From Straminergon stramineum (taxonomy: Eukaryota > Streptophyta > Bryopsida > Hypnales > Calliergonaceae): a stretch of DNA of 64,000 bases. The notes below the pieces were generated by a model. That model saw only the letters and a program-made list of their open reading frames with translations, searched no databases and was not told the origin of the DNA. The stretch's first letter is position 1; each line of letters begins with the position of its first letter. Positions 24,975-35,900 of this stretch are shown here, piece by piece. A program made the position numbers and the translations under genes. The stretch lies in assembly GCA_963920665.1 (NCBI GenBank), contig OY987266.1, positions 6,267,001-6,331,000 on the forward strand. The letters are read 5' to 3'.

Positions 24975-24987
24975 ATTAGGGTTAGGG
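24975..24987 (+). promoter_or_regulatory. Telomere-like (telo-box type) motif upstream of AK6
   Basis: ATTAGGGTTAGGG stands about 185 bp before the AK6 start codon. Short telomere-like motifs (telo boxes) are known in plant promoters of ribosomal-protein and ribosome-biogenesis genes, which fits the AK6/Fap7 role. Position and spacing are seen; the regulatory role is inferred. Confidence 0.45.
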
Positions 24988-25171
24988 CAGGGGAGCGTCG
25001 AATGCACGCAGAGATTGCGGGAGTTTACCGAGCTAGCTAGGATGGGGCGTCCCAATCCGTGCAGGTTGTCGTCTTCGTCTTCGTCGGCGTTGGCGTCGTG
25101 AAGGGGTTGCCAAGCAAATGCAAATTCTTCAGCCAGTGTGAGAGAGGAAATTCGTGAAAGAGAGAGACGAG

Positions 25172-26237
25172 ATGGCGCGGTCGAAGCCCAATATTCTGGT
25201 CACGGGGACGCCCGGGACTGGGAAGACCTCCACCTGCTCCTTGTTGGCCGACGCCGTGGGATTGAATCATATCAATTGCGGGGACTTGGTGAAATCGAAA
25301 TCGCTTCACGACGGCTGGGACGATGAGCTGGAATGCTTCATCGTCAACGATGATTTGGTGAGAATTCAGACAATTCAGGTCTTCATCTGTGGGGAGCGAG
25401 AAGAATATGTGGTTTGGGGTTGGAAGGGAAGCTTTTAATTTTGTGATAATCGGTATTGTTGATTTGATCTGGGGATGGATGTTCAGCTTATCGACGAGAT
25501 GGAGGATATGGTGAAAGCCGGTGGCAATCTTGTGGACTACCATAGTTGTGACATTTTTCCGGAACGTTGGTTTGACGCTGTCGTGGTGTTGCAAACGGAC
25601 AACGGAGTGCTGTACGAGCGCCTCACGAACAGGTCAGTGTGTATGCTAAACATGGGCAAATGACCTGACTGAGGATTTCGATTGCTTGTACGTTTTTGTT
25701 TTATGTTTGTTTCATGTTTCCATATGGTAGAGCTGAGATTATTTCAATTGAGAAGAAGTAAACGTCGTGAATTTCAGAACGCTGCTGCGCCCTGTCTAGG
25801 AATTTGTAACGTTTTTTCTATGAATTTTTGAGTGTTGGTCTTGGGCGCGGTCATGTGTGATTTCTAGCTTCCAACACTACAGGAGATTCATGGCAGTCTT
25901 CAGTTTTTCTATTACGCTTTGAAGGACCTTTGTTTCTAAACCGAAATCGATGCACTGTGTCATTTGACAATTTAAATTTAGTTTAAATAGCGGCTTTTCC
26001 CATTTTCTGAACTGCTTGTTGCCATGTGGGATGAACAGAGGATACACGGGTCCTAAACTTCAGAACAACATGGAATGTGAAATTTTCCAAGTACTTTTGG
26101 AGGAGGCTCGTGAGAATTATGTGCCGGAAATAGTACGAGCCTTGCCGAGCAATACCATAGAAGATATGAGCAATAACGTGGAGGTTCTCGGTAACTGGAT
26201 CAGGGCCTGGTCACCACCTGCGACGGCCCCATCTTGA
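25172..26237 (+). CDS. AAK6: Adenylate kinase isoenzyme 6 (hCINAP/Fap7 family), three exons
   Basis: Exons are 25172-25357, 25487-25632 and 26039-26237 with GT-AG borders (donors GTGAGA and GTCAGT, acceptors TTCAG and AACAG). They join in phase to a 176-residue protein, the usual family length. Residues 12-19 (GTPGTGKT) are the phosphate-binding loop. The family motifs [28 protein letters not shown] and VVLQTD follow, and the C-terminal part begins RGYTGPKL. Members are nuclear nucleotide kinases and ATPases that act in 18S rRNA maturation through Rps14, and they bind ATP and AMP. The start is the first ATG before the P-loop; it follows a purine-rich leader. The gene stands alone, with a repeat directly downstream. 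Long frames on the opposite strand here are shadows. Confidence 0.95.
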
Positions 26238-26565
26238 GCTTTAGCTACATGTAAATCATCTAAGTCATCACCTTTCTCGTAGCTTTGAAGTATTTGCTCT
26301 GCAATGTGTCACTTTGCAAAACTCCACCTGTGAATTTCGCATATGAACGATGCATATGCTTCGTTTCGTTGTACCTGCAGACTTGCCTGCAATTTTAGAC
26401 AGGCTTACACAGAAAATACTAGTTAGAAGGAGGCACATGGGGCCTTTAATTTGATGTGAAGCTTGGAAGAGGTCTGGTTGTGTCTGCACTCGGACTTTCG
26501 GAAGGAACGACCAGACCTTAAGCCATGCAACGGAACAGTGTACATCATCCTTTGTGAGGACGTTT
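26238..26565. other. AK6 3' flank
   Basis: This probably contains the AK6 3' untranslated region. I see no further coding sequence and could not fix a polyadenylation site. Confidence 0.4.
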
Positions 26566-26569
26566 ATAG

Positions 26570-26945
26570 AATTCATGCATTGTCGGGTTTTTCTTACTGT
26601 CAGACTTGGAATTAAGCAGTCATGGCAGCTTTTGCCTTTAAACCTTCCATTTCTCTTGTTGGTCTGGAGTGCCGCAATTGTGGGAAAGTTGTCTGATATG
26701 GATTCTTTGAAATTAACCTGCTATCGACAAACAACACAGGAAAGATAGTACGAACATGGGCAAAGTCGGACACAGCAGTGCCGTTTGGGAGGGGTTGTAA
26801 TAGGTGCTCAGAGAAATCTTGTCGTGAGTAGGCTTCAGAAATCAGAACCCTGAGGTCAAAAAGATGCATCTATGAATTTGCTGCGTTCATGGTGATGCCA
26901 TCCCTGTTCCCGCGCTGTGTGGTGGCGAGGGATCACGGGCCAGAA
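26570..26945. repeat. Dispersed repeat, copy Y (inverted partner of 18380-19415)
   Basis: This matches the reverse complement of two parts of copy X in collinear order, joined here without the 650-bp interruption. Divergence is moderate. The block is relatively GC-rich for the region. Whether it is a transposon or a duplicated gene fragment cannot be told. Confidence 0.55.
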
Positions 26946-28050
26946 CGTCCCCCTGAGAGTTCTTTGCAGGGCCTGCTCCCACCGACAACTTCCCCTTTTT
27001 ATGGCCCCTTGCTCGATCAATCTCGACAGTCAAGTTCACAACAACCGAAGCACACACTGGAAACAGCAATTATACACTTGACTGTCATCTCTTTTTATTG
27101 AACTGTAGGGTTCACTGAGCAGAGGCAGCGTCTCCAGTCTGGATCCATGGGTACGTACCCCAGTGAGGCCCTGTCGACATTATTTCGGGAATCATGATTA
27201 GCGTATTTTCTTTTATTTCCTTTGCTGCTCACATCTTTGCCAGCAATTTGCGGCCATACTGACCGTCTCCGATCATTCCATGTGCACAACTGCAATGACC
27301 TTGGCCACTCAATGAAGTGCGTTCTATCGTGCTAGACTATCATCAATCATGTGCTCACATTCGTGATGCTTCACAAGAATCAATTTCTTCAAGGCTGCGC
27401 TGGCCAACGAGAATGGGTTCAATTTACTTGAGCAAAGCAGCCCCTAGGAAAGTATTGGCGTGCTCAGTGGGATGGAATATGTCCCACTGGTCAGAGGTAT
27501 GGAGTTGCATCTTCTGGTTTGTTTTTTTGACAATGGAGTTGCATCTTTGCAGGTGCTGATGGAGCGCTTGTCTCAAAAACGTCCCTGTTCAAAAGTTCCA
27601 GTGCCGCAACAACCGTCCCTTGTGCTACTGATCCCTGCACACACGATTGTATATACACAATGTTTTTTCATGCCTCAGCCTAGGAGACCAAAATGCACAT
27701 AGTGATCTGCAGGTTTGTTCTGCTGTGACAACAGTGTTGCATGGAAACATGACACCGAAGTTCTTGAAATCACAGGATAGATGACGATGGCCTAGAATCC
27801 TTTTGACCTCCTCGTTATCGCATTGTAAGGAAGCTCTTGAGACTTAGTACAAAGCGAGTTTCGGTTTTTTGGGGGGTAGATTAAGGTTTAGGATTAAGGT
27901 TAGGGTTAGGGTGAGAGGACAGAGGGAACAAAAATGCGGAATTAGAGAAGATATTAAAGAGGTCAGGCAATGTCTTGGTACATGAAATACATGAAATTAA
28001 CTATCTCCAAATTTGAGACCACACAAATCATAGAGCTCCTGTAGCATTGT
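26946..28050. other. Intergenic with a short telomere-like tract
   Basis: I recognise no gene. At 27881-27912 there is a degenerate telomere-like tract (TTTAGGATTAAGG followed by two TTAGGG-type units). Open stretches are short and on both strands. Confidence 0.4.
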
Positions 28051-28054
28051 CACT

Positions 28055-28417
28055 AGTTATCAAATCGGAATCAGAGTTTTAGTTTGCAGGCCATTAATGG
28101 GATCTCTACTACAAGATAAACTTCGAAGTCCTTTTTTGAACTCAATTTTCAATATTTTTGGAAGAAAACAAAAACCTAGGATGCAGATTGTTTATTACCT
28201 GTATCAAAATTATTGGGATTGAAGGTTTTCAATTTTATAACTCTATAACTAATTTCTTCTCAATTTGTATTTTAAATATACTCTACCTCTTTCTACTTAC
28301 TATTTTTTTCAAGCATGAATACAAAATGTTTTTGGTTGAAATTTTAATATGTGTTTCCGACTTGTTTTTTCAACATATTATAGAGAGTTGCAAGTTGTAG
28401 GATCTACACATTTGGGG
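28055..28417. mobile_element. Family T1 element, 5'-truncated copy
   Basis: The segment matches the middle of T1 copies (the TCAATTTTCAATATTTTTGGAA and TGCAGATTGTTTATTA-type blocks) and stops at a right end reading GGGG followed by TTAA (28418-28421). The left part is missing or too decayed to see. It lies just upstream of the complete copy C in the same orientation. Confidence 0.5.
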
Positions 28418-28537
28418 TTAAAATGTTTGAAAGATGAAACCTAACCATTTAGGTAGAGTTGAAAATAAGTAGTTTTGAAAACCAAACATTATGACCTTGT
28501 AAAAATTTAGGAGTGTCTACTGTAACAAGTAAATTAA

Positions 28538-29463
28538 CTCCTAAAGGACTAGCATGCATTTTTTGGCCACAAAGCAATTTTGAGTAGGTACATGTGATTG
28601 GAAATTTGCATAATTTTGGCCCAAATTTTGATAGAATTTGGGGATGAGGAATATCTTTCATCAACACAAAATTTCATGACATTTGGAAATACAAGTCAAA
28701 AGTTTTGGCCTAATATGTTACTTTTTTTTGTAAATGGGTAGTTTGGCAAATTAAAAAAATCACTTTTTTCAAGAACAAAAATTTGAAATTGATTTTCTAG
28801 AGTTATATGTACTTGGAAAGCTTCTAATCATTCCATTTTGATCTATGAGTCAAAAGTTATGAGGATTTTTTTTGTTTATGGGCAATTATGGATTCTCTAC
28901 TCTAAAATAAACTTCAAGCCCCTCATCTTACTCAATTTTTAATATTTTTGGAAAAAAATAAAATCATAAGATGTAGATTGTTTACTACAAAATTGAAACC
29001 ATTGGGATTGACATTTTTCAAATCAATAATTAAATTCGTAACATTTTAATATTTTGAATTATTCTCTACTACTATCTACTTACTATTTTTTTCCTGCATG
29101 TTGTACAATTTCAGATGATCTGAAAATTTTCAAGAATGTGTCCATCTTGTATAGGAAAAAGAATCCAAAGAAGCACCACCATTTTGGACATTTTTTCGTA
29201 GAAAATTGAGCTTGTGAAGTGCAGCTGCCCTGTTTTTTGTAGGGCCAAAAATTAATTTCAGTGAATTTGAATGCTTATATCTTGCAATCTATGTGGTGGA
29301 AATTTCTGAAATTTTTACTATATTTTCTCAAGTCAGCAAACCACAAGATCCTATGGTTACATGAGTGAAAAAAATGTTTTTTTTTTCAAAAATTTGGTAC
29401 TTGTACTAAAAATGGCAATTTTGGAGTAGTTTTGGTGAAAACATAGTCATGGAACTTTAGGGG
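28538..29463. mobile_element. Family T1 non-autonomous transposon, copy C
   Basis: The left end is CTCCTAAAGGACTAG after TTAA (28534-28537). The right end is ACTTTAGGGG before TTAA (29464-29467). The 926-bp interior is collinear with copies A and B, including the ATTTTTTGGCCAC block near the left end and the TTTTGGTGAAAACATAGT block near the right. It has no coding capacity. Confidence 0.75.
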
Positions 29464-29467
29464 TTAA

Positions 29468-31700
29468 AGGACCCTAAGTTTGTATTTGCCAATGAATAAA
29501 TATAGATGAAGGTTTTAGCCTTGCTTTGGATACAAGTACATTAATATCTTGTATGAGTTTTGCAAAGCTTGTCATAACCCTGTATTCTATTAAATTGTTT
29601 GATATACCAATTGACTTATTAACCTTTCATCACCTAGGGCTTGAACGGGTTTAAAAACATCATTGCTTTTGAAGTGTTTTAAATCTAAATGTCATTAAGT
29701 TAAAGAGATCTCACCTATACAATCTTGTAGTGTACATGTTGTAGATGACATGAATCAAATATGGGTTCATTTGGCCACATAGATTGCAAGATTATAATGT
29801 TTTAGTGTTGAAAAAGGATGCTAAATTTTTTCCTAGAAACACATTTGGAGGTGAAATGTGGTTTCTAAGCCTACTCAAACGAAAAAACTTAAAATCATAA
29901 AGTGATTCAAAACCAACAGAAAAATACATTAGGGAAAAAATACATCATTCATTTAACTCATTGTGTCTGCAAAATGGCTTTGAAATGTAAAAAAAAACTA
30001 GAAAAGTTGCAGAAAACACATTAAAACATGATCCTCCTACTAAAATGCTTCTCAATCACTCATAAATTCTTGGATTGATATGAAATTTCAGCTGCACAAA
30101 CTAGATTAATATGTGCAACTTTTCCAAATTTTTATTTATTGGAAATGAACATTGTAAGAAGAAGAAACAAGCTACTGTAGTTCACCATAAGCCAAAAATG
30201 TTCAGATTTTGAGCTTCAAATTGCTCCCAAACATTCAAAACAACTTGAATTTACATGAAAATTTTACTGAAATAACTAGACTTTAAGGGGAACAAAACCA
30301 AAAAGAAATGATTGAAAAAGAACATTGAATGAAGGAGATACAAGCCCCAAAAATTGTAGCCATCAAATGCAGTTTGGTGAACTCAATTTGAACCTATGAA
30401 CTTCGATTGGCTTCCAAAACATTTGTACATCTTGGATTGATTTGAAAATTTTACCACACAAACTAGAAGAGAGTGAAAATTTTCCAACAAATTTTATTGA
30501 ATTTAGACATCTGATGAAAAAATTAAAGCACCTTGAATTGGACTTAAATCTATGTGAGGATACTTTTGGTCCCCTTCAGCGACGAGGGGTTAATAAACTT
30601 GTAAAGCTAGTGCATACCATGACAAACATTGGTAAGGGGTGAGGACCATCATGTAGTACTCCATATATGATAGTAACCATAGTAACATTAGTACATTAGT
30701 TCAAGTACTACTAAACTATGTAGGTTATCTAATTTAATGATTAGAATAAGAAGTCTTTGTAATAAGAAGTTAAGTAAAAGAGCTAATTGTCATACTTAGA
30801 GTATTATATATATTTTCTAAGCCAATAGGTGTGATCCACCTAAAACTTGTCATCATTATGAGGGTGAGCGGAGATAGGAACCAAAAGTGTCATTATTTTC
30901 TTGAGAAGTCATAAGAGAAAATATGCACTCTCTAGAGGGTTGAGACATATCATTCGGATGTGCAAATATAGGAAAAAAAATAAAATTATATATAAGAAAT
31001 GAAAAAATAATATTAAATCACATTTTAACGTAGCACTTAAAGTAGTCATGAGGTACATGATTTTCTTAAAAAATAAATAAATGTTTTTTTATTTTCACTT
31101 TTTGTTATATTTGCACATTTGGCCAATAGAGAAATGACCCTTTAGTTCAGATTTTTTTCTAATTATGGGGGGATTCTTACGAGAGCCTTTTGAGGGTCCA
31201 TTCTTTTCCTAATATTTGAAGCAATTTTGGGCCCATAAATACCACATTCCTTGAGGGGTTATAGAAGACAACTATTTTATTTTTTCAAACCCACAGATAT
31301 ATTTTCTTGGCATCATTAGGATCCTTCATATAAGGTAGACTATCTCATTTCCATTTGTTGCCTCATTTCTTCATCCTACTTTGGGCCTTAATTTTGTCCT
31401 AAAATACATCCAAATCCAATCATTTTATGACAAAATCAATGTATGAATGCCAAGAAGGGGTAACATGTTAATCAATATTTTAATGGTGAATACTTAAGTA
31501 CCATTGGATACATGGAAGAATGGTTATCAGAGGTTTATAGTATGTTCATGACTCTGCTCTATGAATGGGTTTGTAATTTCAAGGCATACAACTTCAAAAA
31601 TTCACAAAAATTACAATTTTAATTGAAAAATTATAATTCCACTTAGGTTTGATTCATGAAACAAGCACACACTTCTGAAAAATATGTGCCCCTCTTGGGA
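29468..31700. other. AT-rich intergenic, no gene seen
   Basis: I see no gene or defined element. A T1-like right-end word, GAGGGGTTAA at 30595-30603, stands alone without a recognisable left partner and may mark another decayed copy. Confidence 0.35.
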
Positions 31701-31715
31701 TTGACCCGAAGATAT

Positions 31716-31951
31716 TCAGATTGCTGATTTGCATGGTAATAGGCTTGTCTACCTTGTGTGTTCTTGGACAAGGCGCCAACCATGTTGCAGACGCCATCCT
31801 TGCCATGAGAAGAGTCTCAGTTTGGTATGAGATACCTATTGTTTGTTTCCTTATTTAGAATGCCTTTTGTGGTGTGCAGGATGTGGATCTTCAAAATACG
31901 AACACCAACCACGTTCAAATTTTTGACAAACTCCCTCACCTCTCAGCTACA
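31716..31951 (+). pseudogene. Possible exon-like fragments of an unidentified gene
   Basis: Two plus-strand blocks look coding. About 31741-31834 reads in one frame as a short peptide (…VADAILAMRRVSVW) ending at GTATGAG. A second, 31880-31951, lies between an acceptor TGTGCAG and a donor GTATGT and encodes DVDLQNTNTNHVQIFDKL and a few more residues. I could not find other exons or a family. This may be a gene fragment captured by a transposon, or chance. Confidence 0.25.
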
Positions 31952-31984
31952 GTATGTTGTTTTCTAAATTGAACTTTTAATTTG

Positions 31985-32918
31985 GCCAATATTGTACTAC
32001 CGGTAGTGTGTTTGTAGTGAAAGATGAGACTTTAGGCGATTGCATGGGCAGTGCAGTTGTAAAGAATCTCGACATGGCCGACTGAGTAAGAAGAACCAGT
32101 AGTACCTCTTCACGGAGAACAGTGCACCTACATCTATAGTAAAAGGGGAGGGGAGGATTGCAAATTGCAGACACTCAATGGCTGCAAATATCTACATCAT
32201 AATCTATAACAAACAGTAAAGACTTCATAGAAGGAACCACACAATGGAAGGCAAGAATCCAATAGATCACAATGTGTCAACGTGAGAGTGTTGGGAGTAG
32301 GACTGCTAAGGTCACTTTTGAATGTCAAGGCAATAGAGGCCCTGGCCCGTTCATGAGGATCAGATATAATAAGAAAGAAATGACAACTTTTTCTGGGTTG
32401 TTCATTGAACGAAAGGAATCTATGGACTCCGTACCATACTATATTACCATTACTTGCAAATCTTGCACATGGATGAAACACAGTTAAGTAAAACAAAAGT
32501 GTCCCACCTCTAATACTCATGGAAGCTCAATGTCAAAGTCATAAAAAAAAAAGTAGAGCAGAACAATCAGTTTGGTAGACATTAGTTTTTGACCCAGATC
32601 GTTGCAACAAATCTGCCTCAAGAGACAACAGATGTCATTGATCAATTGAGGCTCCTTACAATGAGCTCCGTCCTAATAATCGGTGCTAGACTAACCCCGG
32701 AAAATCAGTCTGATCTGAGAACTGTAATGGTGCGCTCCAAAATATTACTCCCAAGCATGCCGTGTCTAAACAGGTGCTGGGAAGAGAAAGGAGCAAGTGA
32801 CGATAGAATTGGTAGCAAGGACAAAATCTCGTCAATAGACAAAAGACAATTACAATTGAGATAAAGCTCAAGAGAAGCTATGTACGAGTGGTGCAGAACT
32901 GTAGAGAATTGGCCCACC
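31985..32918 (-). other. PP4R3 3' flank, probable 3' untranslated region
   Basis: The segment follows the PP4R3 stop codon on the minus strand and is less AT-rich than the gaps around it, as expected of transcribed sequence. Several short frames occur on both strands, none with a recognisable domain. No polyadenylation site could be fixed. Confidence 0.4.
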
Positions 32919-35900
32919 TTATCGAACAGTGAAGGGCCCTGGAGACGTTGGTGTGACAGCCCTCAGAAGGTCGGTACTTAAGCTAGTCAGCTTTTTATTT
33001 TCACTTTCTAAGCTGCCGTTAGGGAGCTCCTGGGTGACACCACTAGTAGCAGAGTTACCCTTGATGGAACCAGTTCCATGATTTTCCCTCTTTACACCAT
33101 CATTTGCTGTCCCATTGCAATCTTGACCACAGGAATTGCCTACTCCGTTTTCACTTGTGCATCCCACAGCTGTTATGTTGAGGAACGTATTATCTGAATT
33201 GACTCGAATCTCGGGACCATTCCCATCAACACCTCTAGTCAAGCTGCGTGTCCCATTGCACAGGCTTGGGTCCTCATGACGTCCTGCAAATTCACCTTCA
33301 TGGCCACTTGTTTCCATAATTAAAGAGTTTGCAGACCCGTTCGCAGTCCTGTCTAGATTATTTGCCACCATGGATGAACAATCCGCGCTTCGTGGGAGTG
33401 TGTTCGCTTTTCCATTTGCACATAAGAGATCTCCAGCAGTTCCTGCATCCCCAACGCTGCAGGAAATGTCTCCATCAACATGGTTTGTTTTTGTGACAGG
33501 ATGCAAATCTGAATCCAAGTTCCGCTGGCCAATGACAGTATCGTTTCCTGGAAGCTCTACTGACTTTGACTCCTCGTAGGGGAATTTCTTAGGACTGTCT
33601 GATCGTGATGCGGGCCCCTCGGGGGACGTGAGTCCTTGAGAACACTTCCTCATCAGTTCTGCCGACTCTTGAATCTCAGCACCCCTCCCAGAGGTCGCTA
33701 GTTCATCTGTATCATCAATACTAGTCAAGTTTCTGACGTCACAGGAGCGTTCAACCGCCTGCCCAATTTCAGGTTTCTGTCTCTTTGAGACAACTGCATC
33801 AGTCTGCTCCAAATCTGGTGCAGGAGGTGACTTCCGCTTGGCAGCTGATGCATCTTCTAAATTTGACCAGATTGGATCTGAAAGTGGGATTGACGTGAGC
33901 AGGCTATTAGACTCTTTCTCCAACACCTCGCCTCCATCTTTTCCATTGTTACCCACATTCACGGGAACGTCATCCTCCTCATCTTCATAATCTACTAAGC
34001 CAAACATGTTACCCCTGAAAAAATAACAGATCTTTAGCCCCTTAATGCCTGAGTGGCCATGAATGGCTGATGAGATTTTTTAGCCGATTTCACCTATCAT
34101 AATTAAAGCAAAGCCGCGTCAAGCTCATGATACATATATCTAATTAGATTGAAGCACAATAGACACTCAGGGGTTAGAGAAGTCACAATGATGAGAATAA
34201 CCAGCCCAAACCCTCACCCCAAATGTCTATAGAAAATGATAAAATATTAAATGTCCAAAGTCATGTCTTATAGAAGATGACATACTGTAAGTTAATTATG
34301 AATTTCTAAACGTGGACTTCCTATTTGGGGCTAGGCCGGGCTCATGTAGTACCCCTTTGGCTAAAGTCACTGCTAACACCACTTCTGACACCACGTGCGA
34401 GAGAAACTTAACCCCTACATGCTCAAGACACCAAATCTGGTATTGAAAAAACTTTGAAGCTCAATAAAATCTTACCCAAGAGTGCTATTCTTAGGATCAA
34501 AAATCTTATTTAAAAAAAAATTCTTTACGATTTTTCTGTATAAGATTTTTTGCAATGGTTTCCATTGCAAATCTTGATTTTCTGGTGTTAAAGGCGCTTG
34601 GGACAAGCTTCATTTAAGAAATTTAAGAAATTCATTTAAGAAAATTATAAATTATCTTTTGAGAAGCCGTAAATTGATTTTAATTATACAAACTATGTCC
34701 TTTCACCTCATTTCTTGCATGACCTCAATTTTAGATTTGACATGTAAAAAGAGAATTGAAAGACTTCAATTAAATTTCGAGTTTTTACTCCCCTCATGAT
34801 AATCATAATAATCTTTCAATCTGTTTGTGATATTGTTGTGATTTCTTTTCCCAAGTGATCCATGACATATCTAGATTAAGATTGTATAGTTGCAATTCAA
34901 ACTAGAATGACAAAGCTTATCAAAACTTCGACTTTTTGATTAGTATAGAGCAAATTTCAAGAAGCTCAAAAAGGCCTTGGGCATGTAGGGGTAAAGGATG
35001 TCTTTCCGACCAATCTACCATAGAAATGACAACTTTATCAATAAAAGCAGATGGCAAGGATAAACGATCAAAGTCTCTGATCGGTTAGATCAGATATTTG
35101 CAACAAAACTCACCTGTATGGTACATTGCTCACTGCAATGTTTTTGCTGATTAGTATCACTGCCTTAGGTGATTGCTGACTTGAAGATGTTCTCAGTTTT
35201 GCAGATGCTGAATCCTCCTCCTCATCACTAAAAACAAATCATGGAAACCATAAAGTCACGCGCCATCAGCTCTAAAAATTGCATGCAAAGGGATTTTTAA
35301 AGATGGTCAAAAGTGGTCACTAGGTCAGATTCTAACACCTAGTACTTGCGTGGTGCTCAAGAAAATATAGAATACATTAAGCTGCTGTGTAACAGGTAAA
35401 ATGGCATATGTCCCATTAATATAATAGTACAACCACTCGAATGTACAGAATGCCAGAAAAATCACCTAAGAGATCTCTGGCCTGGAGAACCGGTTTTTTT
35501 AAGTAATCCGGCATTGGTTAATTTCAGTTCTGAGGATGGGCTCAATTTAGCTGTAGATGTGTCCTCCTCGTCATCACTGCGTGAGAAAGCGAAAAGAAAT
35601 GATTCAGCATCTCATGAATTGATACAGTAGAAAATAGCAGAAAATAGCAGAAAATACAAAATATCGTATAGTCACAACAGATAAACACGGAGACTAAAAG
35701 TTCCAACAGTGTTATGCAAAGGCTCAACCAAAACCAACTCGAATGATCTCCTAACAATGCAAAAACTTGCTGTAATGCAATGCATACCTATCCTCATTGA
35801 AATAATCCTCTTCATCTTTGTCCAAAGCACGATCATCTTTCCGCTTACGACTTTCGGGTAAGCCAACATGGTTGAGTTTATCATGGATGCCGCGAGAACC

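Noticed and set aside
25037..25594. 185-codon frame antisense to AK6 exons 1 and 2
   Set aside because: It overlaps two well-supported exons on the other strand and spans their intron. Its length comes from the GC-rich coding strand, and it shows no domain.
27881..27912. Telomere-like tract as a former chromosome end
   Set aside because: Only two good units and a few degenerate ones are present, too short to infer a fusion or an interstitial telomere.
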